Shown: positions 26,467 to 34,900 of the stretch, piece after piece
Position numbering within the stretch: position 1 is the first letter of the stretch
Layout: each line of letters starts with the position of its first letter
NCBI RefSeq assembly: GCF_000716605.1
Contig: NZ_JNXE01000001.1
Coordinates: 248,001 to 312,000, forward strand
Source of the DNA: Streptomyces sp. NRRL F-525
GTDB lineage: Bacteria; Actinomycetota; Actinomycetes; Streptomycetales; Streptomycetaceae
DNA length: 64,000 nucleotides
Reading direction: 5' to 3'
Program-made: the position numbers and the translations under genes
Notes under the pieces: generated by a model
The model's database searches: none
What the model was told of the DNA's origin: nothing
The model's input: only the letters and a program-made list of their open reading frames with translations

Positions 26467-26922
26467 ATGAGCCCAGCCGCCGCGGTACCGGCCGAGGGAT
26501 CGCTGCTCCTCGACGACCAGTTGTGCTTCGCGCTGTACGCGGCCTCCCGCGCGGTGACCGCCCGCTACCGGCCGCTGCTGGAGGAACTGGGCCTGACCTA
26601 CCCGCAGTACCTCGTCATGCTCGTCCTCTGGGAGCAGGACTCGATCTCCGTACGGGACCTGGGCACCGCGCTCCAGCTGGAGTCCAGCACGCTCTCCCCG
26701 CTCCTGAAGCGGCTGGAGGCGAGCGGTCTGCTGCTCCGCGAACGCCGGCGGGACGACGAGCGCTCGGTCGCCATCCGGCTCACCGGCACCGGGGAGCGGA
26801 TGCGCGAGCAGGCCGCCGCCGTGCCCCTCGCCATCGGCGACGCGATGGGCCTGACCCCCGCTCAGGACGCCCTGGCCAAGCAGCTCCTCCGGCTGATCAC
26901 CGCCAACGTCGCCGCCGGCTGA
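26467..26922 (+). CDS. MarR family regulator, OhrR-like (one conserved N-terminal Cys)
   Basis: The start at 26467 (AGGAGCGAGGAG upstream) gives 151 residues. The opening LLLDDQLCFALYAASRAVTARYRPLLEELGLTYPQYLVMLVLWE closely follows OhrR proteins, including the single Cys near residue 20 that senses organic hydroperoxides in that family, and the tyrosines that contact it. The winged helix runs from SVRDLGTALQLESSTLSPLLKRLEASGLLLRERRRDDER. The usual partner gene ohr is not adjacent; a carboxylesterase lies divergently instead and an MFS gene follows. A peroxide-type switch is therefore inferred from the regulator alone. Confidence 0.87.
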   Translation: MSPAAAVPAEGSLLLDDQLCFALYAASRAVTARYRPLLEELGLTYPQYLVMLVLWEQDSISVRDLGTALQLESSTLSPLLKRLEASGLLLRERRRDDERSVAIRLTGTGERMREQAAAVPLAIGDAMGLTPAQDALAKQLLRLITANVAAG

Positions 26923-27040
26923 ACCACCCGCCACCTGCGCGTTCCCGCCTCTCGGGGCGGTGTGGCGTCGCCGCTGTTCACCTTAGCTTGCAGGCCCAAC
27001 GGCATCTCCTGGACCGGGTCCCCGTATACGGTCCGAAGCG

Positions 27041-27057
27041 ATTTCCCGAAAGGAAAT
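27041..27057 (+). promoter_or_regulatory. Inverted repeat covering a leader ribosome site
   Basis: ATTTCC-CGAAA-GGAAAT is a perfect 6+5+6 inverted repeat in the leader of the following MFS gene. Its right arm contains the AGGAAA that would serve a ten-codon leader frame at 27063. A hairpin here could hide that site, or the repeat could be an operator. Confidence 0.45.
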
Positions 27058-27062
27058 GGCTT

Positions 27063-27095
27063 ATGTCAATGGAGATTCGAGCCGATCAAGCGTGA
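27063..27095 (+). CDS. Possible 10-residue leader peptide (MSMEIRADQA)
   Basis: A short frame encoding MSMEIRADQA has AGGAAA about 8 bases upstream and stops 6 bases before the MFS start codon; its TGA is embedded in the ribosome site GAGGTG of that gene. The arrangement would couple translation of the two frames. The peptide itself has no recognisable feature, and chance cannot be excluded. Confidence 0.35.
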   Translation: MSMEIRADQA

Positions 27096-27101
27096 GGTGC
27101 C

Positions 27102-28739
27102 ATGCCGACCCAGGTGTCCGAAGTCTCGCCTCCGGCCCCGCAGCCGGACAGTCCGTCCCGGAACGCCACCGCCACCATCGTCCTGGCCTGCGTGGGAGTC
27201 TTCGTCTCCTACCTGCCGGTCGTCGGGGTGTCGGTCGCGCTGCCGGTGATCCAGCAGGCGCTCGACGCGTCCACCACCGGGCTCCAGTGGATCACCGACG
27301 CGTTCATCCTGCCGACCGCCGCACTGCTTCTGACCTGCGGCGTCATCGGTGACCTCTACGGCCGCAAGAAGATGTACCTGATCGGCCTGACGCTGTCCTG
27401 TCTCGGCTGTCTCGTCGCCCTGACCGGCCACAGCGTCGTCCAGGTCTGCGTCGGCCAGGCGCTCACCGGCGTGGGCACCGCCGCCCTGCTGCCCGCCACG
27501 CTCGGCCTGATCAGCCACGTCTGCCCCGACCACCGCAAACGGGCCGCCGCGATAGCCCTGTGGACGGCCGCCCTCGGCCTCGGCCTGACCCTGGGCCCGC
27601 TCTTCAACGGGCTGATCGTGGAGCACGCGAGCTGGCGCTGGATCTTCCTGCCCACCCTGGCCATCGGCGCCGTCACGGTCCTGGTCGGCGCCTTCGCCCT
27701 GACCGACTCCCGCTCGGACCGCGAACGCCACCTCGACATCCCCGGCCAACTCCTCGCGATCGTCGCCATCACCGCCGTCGTCTACGGCGTCATCGAGGGC
27801 GGCGGCGCTCCGGGCTGGGGTTCGGCCGAGGTCGTCACCGCGTTCGTCGTGGCGGCGCTCGCCCTGCCGGCCTTCGTCCTGGTCGAACTGCGGTCGCGCT
27901 GCCCGATGTTGGACATGCGGCTGTTCAAGTCCCCGGCGTTCTCCGGGGCCGCGTTCGTCATGGCGCTCACCCTGTTCGCCCAGGTCGGTCTGGTCTTCTC
28001 GCTCAGCGAGTACTTCGGGCTCGTCCATCACGCCTCGACGTGGGACATCGGGCTGCGCCTGATCGCGCTCAACGGCTTCACCGTCGTCCTCGGTCCCGTC
28101 GTCGGCCGGCTGATGCACCGGTTCTCGCCCGGCCTCGTGCTGGTGACCGGCCTGCTCGTCGGCGGCATCGGGGCGCTCCTGGTCAACCTCTTCGACGCGG
28201 CCACCGGCACCGGCGAAGCAGCCCTGGTCATCGCGGTGTTGGGGATCGGCATCGCGCTGGCGATGGCCCCGATCACCACCATCGCCATGAACAGCCTGCC
28301 GCGCCGCCTGGGCAGCACCGCCGGTGCCGCCAACAGCGCCCTCCGCCAGATCGGCAGCGCCCTGGGCCCCGCCATCTTCGGCGTCGTCCTCACCCACCGC
28401 ACCCTCGGCACCCTGCCCGGACACGTCGCCGCGTCCGGCCTGGACCCGGCCGACCAGGGCCAGGTCATCGGCATGGTCAACGGCGCCGGCATCCAGGCGG
28501 GCGCCTTCCTGCACCTGAACACCGGCGAGGCGACGGGCCAGGCGCTGGCCGCCTACGGAGCGAGCTTCACGGACGCGCTGCACACCTGCGCCCTCGTCGG
28601 CGGCATCGGCATGCTGGTGGCCGCGGCCGTCGCCCTCCTCACGATCGGCATCCGCGCACGGGCGCCGCACGGTGAGGAGGAGGCCGCGGCGGCGACACAT
28701 CCGGCCGCCGGAGCGGCGACGGTCGGCGAGACCGCCTGA
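27102..28739 (+). CDS. MFS transporter, DHA2 (14-helix) type
   Basis: The protein has 545 residues and about 14 membrane segments. Motif A appears as GVIGDLYGRKKMYLIG after helix 2, and the motif-C region is around ALGLGLTLGPLFNGLIVEHASWRWIF, as in proton-coupled drug exporters. The soluble tail is rich in Glu/Ala. The start ATG follows GAGGTG. It lies 179 bases downstream of the OhrR-like gene on the same strand, with a hairpin and a small leader frame between. A strong terminator follows. The compounds exported are unknown. Confidence 0.9.
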   Translation: MPTQVSEVSPPAPQPDSPSRNATATIVLACVGVFVSYLPVVGVSVALPVIQQALDASTTGLQWITDAFILPTAALLLTCGVIGDLYGRKKMYLIGLTLSCLGCLVALTGHSVVQVCVGQALTGVGTAALLPATLGLISHVCPDHRKRAAAIALWTAALGLGLTLGPLFNGLIVEHASWRWIFLPTLAIGAVTVLVGAFALTDSRSDRERHLDIPGQLLAIVAITAVVYGVIEGGGAPGWGSAEVVTAFVVAALALPAFVLVELRSRCPMLDMRLFKSPAFSGAAFVMALTLFAQVGLVFSLSEYFGLVHHASTWDIGLRLIALNGFTVVLGPVVGRLMHRFSPGLVLVTGLLVGGIGALLVNLFDAATGTGEAALVIAVLGIGIALAMAPITTIAMNSLPRRLGSTAGAANSALRQIGSALGPAIFGVVLTHRTLGTLPGHVAASGLDPADQGQVIGMVNGAGIQAGAFLHLNTGEATGQALAAYGASFTDALHTCALVGGIGMLVAAAVALLTIGIRARAPHGEEEAAAATHPAAGAATVGETA

Positions 28740-28755
28740 CCAACACCCGCTGTTC

Positions 28756-28803
28756 CAGGGGTGGTTGCCCTTCGGCCGCGACGCCGAAGGACGGCCACCC
28801 CTG
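28756..28803. terminator. Bidirectional terminator between MFS and TetR genes
   Basis: CAGGGGTGG pairs with CCACCCCTG, and inside it CCTTCGGC pairs with GCCGAAGG, forming one long stem. It lies between two convergent genes and can serve both. Confidence 0.8.
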
Positions 28804-28821
28804 CGGTACGTCCTCCAGCGG

Positions 28822-29478
28822 TCAGCCGGGCGTGCCGTCGTTCTCCACCGCGGGGGCGAGGAGATGACACAGCGAGTCGGCCAGCAGTTCCAGCGGGTCG
28901 GCGGTCTCCAACGGCCATTCCACGGCGATCCAGGCAGCGAAGAACGACTCGGTCTGCAGTACGGCCATCAGCGCGCGCTGGCGAGCCTCCGCCGGGTCGA
29001 CGCCCTGCCACCGCTCCGGCGGAGCGACCAGCATCGCGACGTACCGCTCGTGCGCCTCGACGTACTGCACCCGGCCCTCACCCAGACTCCGGAGCGCCGC
29101 CGGGGCCGCCGCGTTGGCGACGCGGCGGAGGGGTGCCATCTCGCGCCAGCGGTCCGCGGCCTCGTCCAGCCAGGTGCGGATGTCGGCCCGGGTCCAGCGC
29201 GGCAGCGCGGCCAGGTCGGCGTAGGCCTCGCCCATCACGCCGTAGACACGCTCCACCAGCGCGTCGACGATCTCGGCCTTTCCGGGGAAGTGGGCGTAGA
29301 CCGTGGCCCGTGTCACCCCGGCCGCCTGCGCGATGTCCTCCATCCGCGCGTCGAGGAACGGCTTCTCGGTGAACACCGTGACTGCCGCGTCGAGCAGTCG
29401 GCGGTGGGTGAGGAGCTTCTGCTCTTCGCGCAGGTTCTTGCGGGGCGGCGTCGGCTCCATTCGCCCAGTGTCCGGCAT
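28822..29478 (-). CDS. TetR family transcriptional regulator
   Basis: The protein has 218 residues from ATG 29478; a second ATG at 29460 is equally possible as neither has a good ribosome site. The helix-turn-helix is clear (RRLLDAAVTVFTEKPFLDARMEDIAQAAGVTRATVYAHFPGKAEIVDAL), and a helical ligand domain follows. The frame can be extended upstream through a repeated leader element, but that part is not coding-like. It is divergent from a methyltransferase gene across 198 bases and could regulate it. The effector is unknown. Confidence 0.9.
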   Translation of the reverse strand: MPDTGRMEPTPPRKNLREEQKLLTHRRLLDAAVTVFTEKPFLDARMEDIAQAAGVTRATVYAHFPGKAEIVDALVERVYGVMGEAYADLAALPRWTRADIRTWLDEAADRWREMAPLRRVANAAAPAALRSLGEGRVQYVEAHERYVAMLVAPPERWQGVDPAEARQRALMAVLQTESFFAAWIAVEWPLETADPLELLADSLCHLLAPAVENDGTPG

Positions 29479-29520
29479 GGGGCGACTGTACGCCGCGTGC
29501 GGTGCGACCTGCGGCTCGGT

Positions 29521-29572
29521 GGTTCCGGCCGGACAGCACGTCCAGGGGAAAGGGCTGTGCGCCGACGCGAAA
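29521..29572 (-). repeat. Conserved 52-bp leader element, copy 1
   Basis: This segment is about 90% identical (five mismatches) to 31183-31234. It contains GGACAGCACGTCC, a GGAC/GTCC stem with a five-base loop. On the minus strand it ends 43 bases before the TetR start codon. The second copy stands 48 bases before a flavin reductase start in the same orientation, which suggests a leader or operator role. Confidence 0.7.
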
Positions 29573-29676
29573 GACGGCTTCGTCCGGCCTTGGCAGAGTC
29601 TGGACCGCACCGGCCTTTCTGACGGAGACGCAGTGTTCCGCCCGGTGCTCACGAACGCCGAGAGGACGGAACGGAC

Positions 29677-30498
29677 ATGCCAGGGACGGACACGACCGCC
29701 TACGCGATGGGCAACACCTCCGGGGAGGCGGTCCGGCTGGACGTGCAGGACGCGCTGTACGCGGGGTGCACCGAATACCTCTTGAGGGCCGCCGGCCTAC
29801 GGGAGGGAATGCGCGTCCTGGACGTCGGCTGCGGCACGGGCGGAGTCTCTCTCGCGGCCGCGCGCATCGTCGGCCCGGACGGTCATGTCGTCGGCGTGGA
29901 CATGAATCCCGAGGTGTTGGAGGTCGCGCGCGGGAACGCCGCCGCGGCCGACATCCGGAACGTGAGTTTCGAGCACCAGGTGCTGCCCGATGTCCAACTC
30001 CCGGAGCCTGTCGACGCGTTGGTGGGCCGACTGATCCTGATGCATCTCGCCGACCCGGCGGCGGTGGTGAAGGAGCTGACCGGGCTGGTACGCCCCGGCG
30101 GGCTCGTGACGTTCCAGGAGATCAACATCTCGCGGGCGCGGGCCATCCCCGACGTGCCGCTGGTGACGCGCTGCCGGGAGTGGATCTGCGCGGGGCAGCG
30201 AGAGGCGGGCAGCGACCCCGACATGGGTGAACGACTGGCACAGGTGCTGCGATCCGCCGGGCTGGCCGGCCCCGCCGTCGCCGTCGCCGTGCCGACCGGA
30301 GACGCGGACTCGACGGCGATGACTCTCGTCGCCGAGACCGTGCGCAGTCTCCTGCCGCTGATCGAGCGCAGCGGTGCCGCCGACGGTGAGGACGTGGACG
30401 TCGAGACTCTGCGCGGCCGGCTGTCGGACGCGTGCGCGGAAGCGGGGGCGACGCTCTACCTGTCGGAGCTGGTCGCCGCGTGGGGACGGCCGAACTGA
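29677..30498 (+). CDS. Class I SAM-dependent methyltransferase
   Basis: The protein has 273 residues. The SAM site is complete: MRVLDVGCGTGGVSLAAA (motif I, about residues 45-62), VVGVDMNPEVLEVA (acidic end of strand 2) and VGRLILMHLADPAAVVKELTGLVRPGGLVTFQEIN (motifs IV-VI). The N-terminal YAMGNTSGEAVRLDVQDALYAGCTEYLL resembles UbiE/menaquinone-type and small-molecule methyltransferases. The acceptor is unknown. The gene is divergent from a TetR regulator and converges with the flavin reductase gene, leaving a gap of 28 bases. No other biosynthetic gene is adjacent. Confidence 0.9.
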   Translation: MPGTDTTAYAMGNTSGEAVRLDVQDALYAGCTEYLLRAAGLREGMRVLDVGCGTGGVSLAAARIVGPDGHVVGVDMNPEVLEVARGNAAAADIRNVSFEHQVLPDVQLPEPVDALVGRLILMHLADPAAVVKELTGLVRPGGLVTFQEINISRARAIPDVPLVTRCREWICAGQREAGSDPDMGERLAQVLRSAGLAGPAVAVAVPTGDADSTAMTLVAETVRSLLPLIERSGAADGEDVDVETLRGRLSDACAEAGATLYLSELVAAWGRPN

Positions 30499-30526
30499 GA
30501 GGAGGGGGCGGACCTCCGACCTCGGC

Positions 30527-31135
30527 TCAGCTCGACTCGGACCAGTCGGCGTACCGGATGCGGCGCAGGTCGAGAACCTCGCCGACGGTGCTCCACTCGT
30601 CCTTGCCCAGGCGGGCCAAGGGGCGCAGCCGGGTGATCTCCGGGTGACCGTCGTGGAGGACGGTCTCGTCGATCGCGAGGTGCACGACGCGTCCGAAGAC
30701 CACGGTGGAGTTGCCCAGGCCGAGCGTGCTGTGCAGTTCGCACTCCAGCGCCACGGGGGAACGGGCGACGCGCGGTGCCTTCACCCGCGCGCTCGCCTCG
30801 CGCTCCACTCCCACGGCGTCGAACTCGCTGACCCCTTCCGGGAAGTCCGTGGCGGTCTTGTTCACCTCGTCGATGAGCGACTCCGGGGCGAGATTGACCA
30901 CGAACTGCCCGGTGGCCTCGACATTGCGCAGCGAGTCCTTACGGCCGACCGAGGTGAACTGCACGATGGGCGGCGCGACCGACGAGACCGTGAAGAAGGA
31001 GTGCGGAGCGAGATTGTCGGTCCCCTCGGCCGAGACCGTCGAGACCCAGGCGATGGGACGTGGCACGACGGTCGAGGTGAGCAGGCGGTAGACAGCCATC
31101 GGATCCATCTGGGCCGGGTTGTATTCAGTGCGCAT
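30527..31135 (-). CDS. Flavin reductase-like FMN-binding split-barrel protein
   Basis: The protein has 202 residues. The N-terminal VYRLLTSTVVPRPIAWVSTVSAEGTDNLAPHSFFTVSSVAPPIVQFTS is the FMN-binding pattern of the flavin reductase/DIM6-NTAB family, followed by DSLRNVEATGQFVVNLA and a C-terminal strand region LECELHSTLGLGNSTVVFGRVVHLAI. Such enzymes reduce FMN for partner monooxygenases or act directly on small substrates. No monooxygenase is next to it. A 52-bp leader element shared with the TetR gene stands just upstream, pointing to common control. The start ATG is the only one that fits the family N-terminus. Confidence 0.9.
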   Translation of the reverse strand: MRTEYNPAQMDPMAVYRLLTSTVVPRPIAWVSTVSAEGTDNLAPHSFFTVSSVAPPIVQFTSVGRKDSLRNVEATGQFVVNLAPESLIDEVNKTATDFPEGVSEFDAVGVEREASARVKAPRVARSPVALECELHSTLGLGNSTVVFGRVVHLAIDETVLHDGHPEITRLRPLARLGKDEWSTVGEVLDLRRIRYADWSESS

Positions 31136-31182
31136 ACCAGCGATATATCAGATGCCGAGGAGGCACCGCGCCGCCGTCCGGC

Positions 31183-31234
31183 GGTTCCGGCTGGACAGCA
31201 CGTCCACGGGAAAGGATGGTGCGCCGACGCGAAA
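31183..31234 (-). repeat. Conserved 52-bp leader element, copy 2
   Basis: This is the second copy of the element at 29521, with the same small GGAC/GTCC stem and the same orientation towards a minus-strand gene (flavin reductase, 48 bases away). The remaining leader sequence between element and start codon is not conserved, so the element itself is under constraint or recently copied. Confidence 0.7.
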
Positions 31235-31256
31235 AGGCAGCGCCCGGACGGTCGTA

Positions 31257-31291
31257 CGCGGGCCGCGCGTCCGGATGACGCGCGGCCCGCG
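31257..31291 (-). terminator. Hairpin terminator of the lectin gene
   Basis: A perfect 14-bp stem (CGCGGGCCGCGCGT with its complement) and a seven-base loop lie 27 bases after the stop of the minus-strand lectin gene. Confidence 0.75.
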
Positions 31292-31317
31292 CACACCGCC
31301 TGGTGGCGAAGGGTGGC

Positions 31318-31908
31318 CTACGGCTCCCGGTACCACCGCTCGTTGGCGGTGCCGCCGGCCCAGGGCCAGGCGAGGACGTCGTGGTGTGCGGTGCCGCCGC
31401 TGTAGTCCTGGTTCAGGTACTGCTGGCTCTTGACGTTCTGCAGATAGAACACGGTCCTGGCCGTGTTCGCGTAGAGGTACCACTTCTCGTTGTCCGCCGA
31501 GCTGTCACAGGGCCAGGCGAGGACGTCGTGGTGTGCGGTGCCGCCGCTGTAGTCCTGGTTGAGGCACTGGCCGCTCTGGTAGTTCTCCAGAATCCACTGA
31601 GCGCTGTTGTCGGAATCGCTGGAGAGCCACCACCACTGGTTGTCCGCAGCGGTGTCACAGGCCCACGCGAGGACGTCGTGGTGCGCGGTGCCACCGCTGT
31701 AGTCCTGGTTGAGGCACTGGCCGCTCGCCGCGTTCTCCCAGTAGTACGGGCCACCCACCACGTCGGCCGACACGTCGCCATGCGTGACCAGGGTGAAGCC
31801 CGACGGAGTGGACGGGGCCGCGCTCGCGCTCGGGGTCGCGAAGACCACCGCCGCGGCGGCCATGGCGGTCGCCATGGCGAAGACTCGTTTGAATACGGAC
31901 ATGGACAT
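31318..31908 (-). CDS. Secreted ricin-B-type beta-trefoil lectin with three near-identical repeats
   Basis: The protein has 196 residues; AAGGAG precedes ATG 31908. A signal peptide (VFKRVFAMATAMAAAAVVFATPSASAA) is followed by about 165 residues made of three units of about 49. Each carries LNQDYSGGTAHHDVLAW and a Q-x-W-like end (DNQWW, DNEKW, NERWY), the mark of ricin-type lectins. It should bind a carbohydrate outside the cell; there is no catalytic domain. Only one trefoil is present, so it is a free lectin. The large HTH-NTPase-WD40 gene ends 55 bases upstream on the same strand, which makes co-transcription possible. Confidence 0.9.
   Translation of the reverse strand: MSMSVFKRVFAMATAMAAAAVVFATPSASAAPSTPSGFTLVTHGDVSADVVGGPYYWENAASGQCLNQDYSGGTAHHDVLAWACDTAADNQWWWLSSDSDNSAQWILENYQSGQCLNQDYSGGTAHHDVLAWPCDSSADNEKWYLYANTARTVFYLQNVKSQQYLNQDYSGGTAHHDVLAWPWAGGTANERWYREP
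31361..31710. repeat. Internal DNA repeats of the lectin gene
   Basis: A 53-base segment is identical at 31361-31413 and 31508-31560 and recurs with four mismatches at 31658-31710. The spacing is 147 and 150 bases, one protein repeat each. Silent positions are also conserved, which implies recent duplication or gene conversion. Confidence 0.85.
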
Positions 31909-31963
31909 GTCCTTCTCCTTCTGTTGAGGAAGATAGCCTGATGCGGAGAGAGGCGCGGGGCGG

Positions 31964-34900
31964 TCAGGCGGGGCAGGTCGCGTCCCGGTGGCCGCCGAGG
32001 TAGGTGGCGCGTTCGAGCGGCGTGAGGTCGCGGTGCACGGCGGCGCAGATCTTGGCGGTGGCCTGCTCGGTGTTGAGCAGGGTCAGGCTCCACAGCCGAG
32101 CGGTCCCGTCGTCGGCGCGGGTGGCGAGGGTGCGGTCGTCGGAGGTGAATGCCACGGACGTCACGGGACCGACGTGACCGGTCAACGCGGCCCGCGGCCT
32201 TCCCGTGGCCACATCCCACAGGCGCGCGGTGCCGTCGTCGCTGCCGCTGGCCACGGTGCGGCCGTCGGCGCTGAAGGCCACCGTCCTTACTTCGTCGCCG
32301 TGGCCGCTCAGGACGGCCCGCTGCTTGCCGGTGGCGGTGTCCCACAGCCGTACGGTGCGGTCCGCACTGCCGCTGGCGAGGGTCCGTCCGTCGGGGCTGA
32401 AGGCGAGCGCTTGGACGCCGCTGGTGTGGCCGCTGAGAGTGGCCAGGGTGGTGCCGGTGGCGAGGTCCTGGAGCTCGATCGTCCTGTCGTAGCCGCCGGT
32501 TGCGAGGGTGCGGCCGTCGGGGCTGACAGCGACGGACCACACTGCTGTGGTGTGCCCGGTGGTGAGAGCGCGCGCCTTGCCGGTGGTCGTGTTCCACTGC
32601 CGCAGCTTGCCGTCGGCGTAACGGCTGATCAGGCTGCGGCCGTCCGGGGTGAACAAGACCGACTCGACGCCGGCCCTGTTGTAGGGCAGGGCCAGGCGGG
32701 ACGTCAGCGTGCGCACGCCCCACAGCCGTACGGTCCCGCCGACGCCCCCGGCGGCCACGGTGCGGCCGTCCGGGCTGAACGCCACTTGGGCCATCTGCCC
32801 GGTCCTGCCGGTGAGGGTGGCCCGGAGGGTTCCGGATGCGGTGTTCCGCAGGCGGACCTTCCCGTCGAGTCCGCCGGTGGCCAGGGTGCGGCCGTCGGGG
32901 CTGAGGGCCGCCGACATGATGGAACCGGGCGGGCTGCTGAAGGTCGTACGGGCCTTTCCGGTGTCCAGCTGCCACAGGCGGGCCGTGCGGTCGTCGCTGC
33001 CGGTGGCCAAGGTACGGCCGTCCGGACTGAAGGCCACCGCGTTCACTTCCTCTGTGTGCCCGGTGGTGATGAACCGGGTCTCGTCGGTGGCCAAGTTCGT
33101 CAGCCGCAGTGTCTTGTCGTTCCCAGTGGTGGCCAGGGTGCTGCCGTCCGGGCTGAAGGCCAGCGACCACTCCACGCCGGGGTGGTCGGAGAGCAGGACG
33201 CGGCCGGTACCGTTCCCGCCGTGTGGCAGCAGGGCGGACCGTACCTGCCAGGCACGGACGGTGTAGCCGACGACGCCGGCGAGGGTCTGCCCGTCGGGGC
33301 TGAAGGCCAAGGAGTACACCGAGGCGCCGTTGCCGTGCAGGACGGCCCTGGGCTTCCCGGTCGCCGCGTCCCACAATCGCGTGGTGCCGTCGTCGCTGCC
33401 GGTGGCAAGGAGACGGCCGTCGGGACTGACCGCCACCGACCAGACAGTGGCGGTGTGCCCCTTGAGCGTGGCGCGGGTCTTCCGCGAGGCCACGTCCCAC
33501 AGGCTCACCTTCTTGCCTGCGGCAGCGGCGATCGTACGGCCGTCGGGGCTGAACGCCACCGCCACCACCCGGCCATGCGCGGTGAGTCTGCCGCGGGCCA
33601 TGCCCGTGGCCACGTCCCAGAGCTCAAGGCCGTGCTCCCCGCCGTCGGCCAGCGTACGGCCGTCCGGACTGAAGGCCACCGACCGGGCGGGTCCGGTGTG
33701 GCCGGCGAGGGTGACCCGCAGTGTGCCGGTAGCGGTGTCCCACAGCCGGATGGCCTCGTCGGCGCTCGCGGTGGCCAGGGTGCGGCCGTCCGGGCTGAAC
33801 GCCAACGCCCGCACCTTTCCGCCGACGGTCAGCCGGTGCCGCAACGGCAACGCGGCAGCCGTGTACAGGCTGGTGACGGCCTCGGTGCTGGGGCTCGTGC
33901 GGTACGCCTGGACCGCGAGAAGCGAGGCCAGGTCGGGGTCGGTGTCCAGCAACGCCGCCGACTGGGCGGCGAGTTGCCGGGACAACGCCGTGTGCTGCGC
34001 GGTGACGGCGCCCTGCCGTTGGTCGAACGCCAGCCCGGCGGCGATGACCGCCAGCACGAGCAGCGCGGCCAACGCCGCGATCAGGGAACGCAGTCGACGG
34101 GTCGCACGAGCCGCCACGCGCATCTCAGCGTCCCGCGCCCGGACGCTCGCGGCGAGGAACTCCCGTTCCAGCGAGGTGAGTTGGTCGGTACTGCGGAAGC
34201 CGGTGAAGGCTTCCTCGGCCGCGGTCAGCCGCGCCCCGCGGTACAGGGCGCCGGTGTCGCGGTCCAACTGCTTCCAGGCGGTGGCCGCTTCGGTGAGTAA
34301 TCGGCGTCTGCGCAGCGACTCACGGTCGCGGTCGATCCACTCGCGCAGCCGGGGCCACGCGGTGATCAGGGCCTCGTGGGCGAGGCCGACGGTGTCGTCG
34401 TCGAGGGTGATCAGCCGGGCCCGGGCCAGCCGGTCCAGGACCACGGCCGTGTCGCCGGCGCCGTCGAGTTCGGCGCGGTGGGCGGGACGGCTGGTGTCGT
34501 CGCTGTCCTCGCCGGGGGCGATCAGCCGCAGCATCACCTGGCGGGCGATCGTCGCCTCCTGCGGGGACAGGCTGCCGTAGAGGTCCTCGGCGGTCTGGGT
34601 GATCGCGCCCCTGACACCGCCGGCGGCCTCGTACCCCTTGAGGGTCAGCGTGCGGCCGCGGCGGCGGCGCCAGGTCTCCAGGAGCGCGTGGGACATCAGG
34701 GGGAGGCCGCCGGGCTGATCGGTGACGTCCGCGACGATCCGGTCGGCCAGGGCCCGTTCGACGCTCAGGCCGTCGGCCGTGGCGGGTTTCGCGATGGCCT
34801 CGCGCAGTTCGTCCGGGGTCATCGGGGCGACGAGCAGGCTCGCGCCGTGCAGGGCGGCCGCGAGACCGCGGTGTTCGCCGAGCCGGCCGTAGAGGTCGGC

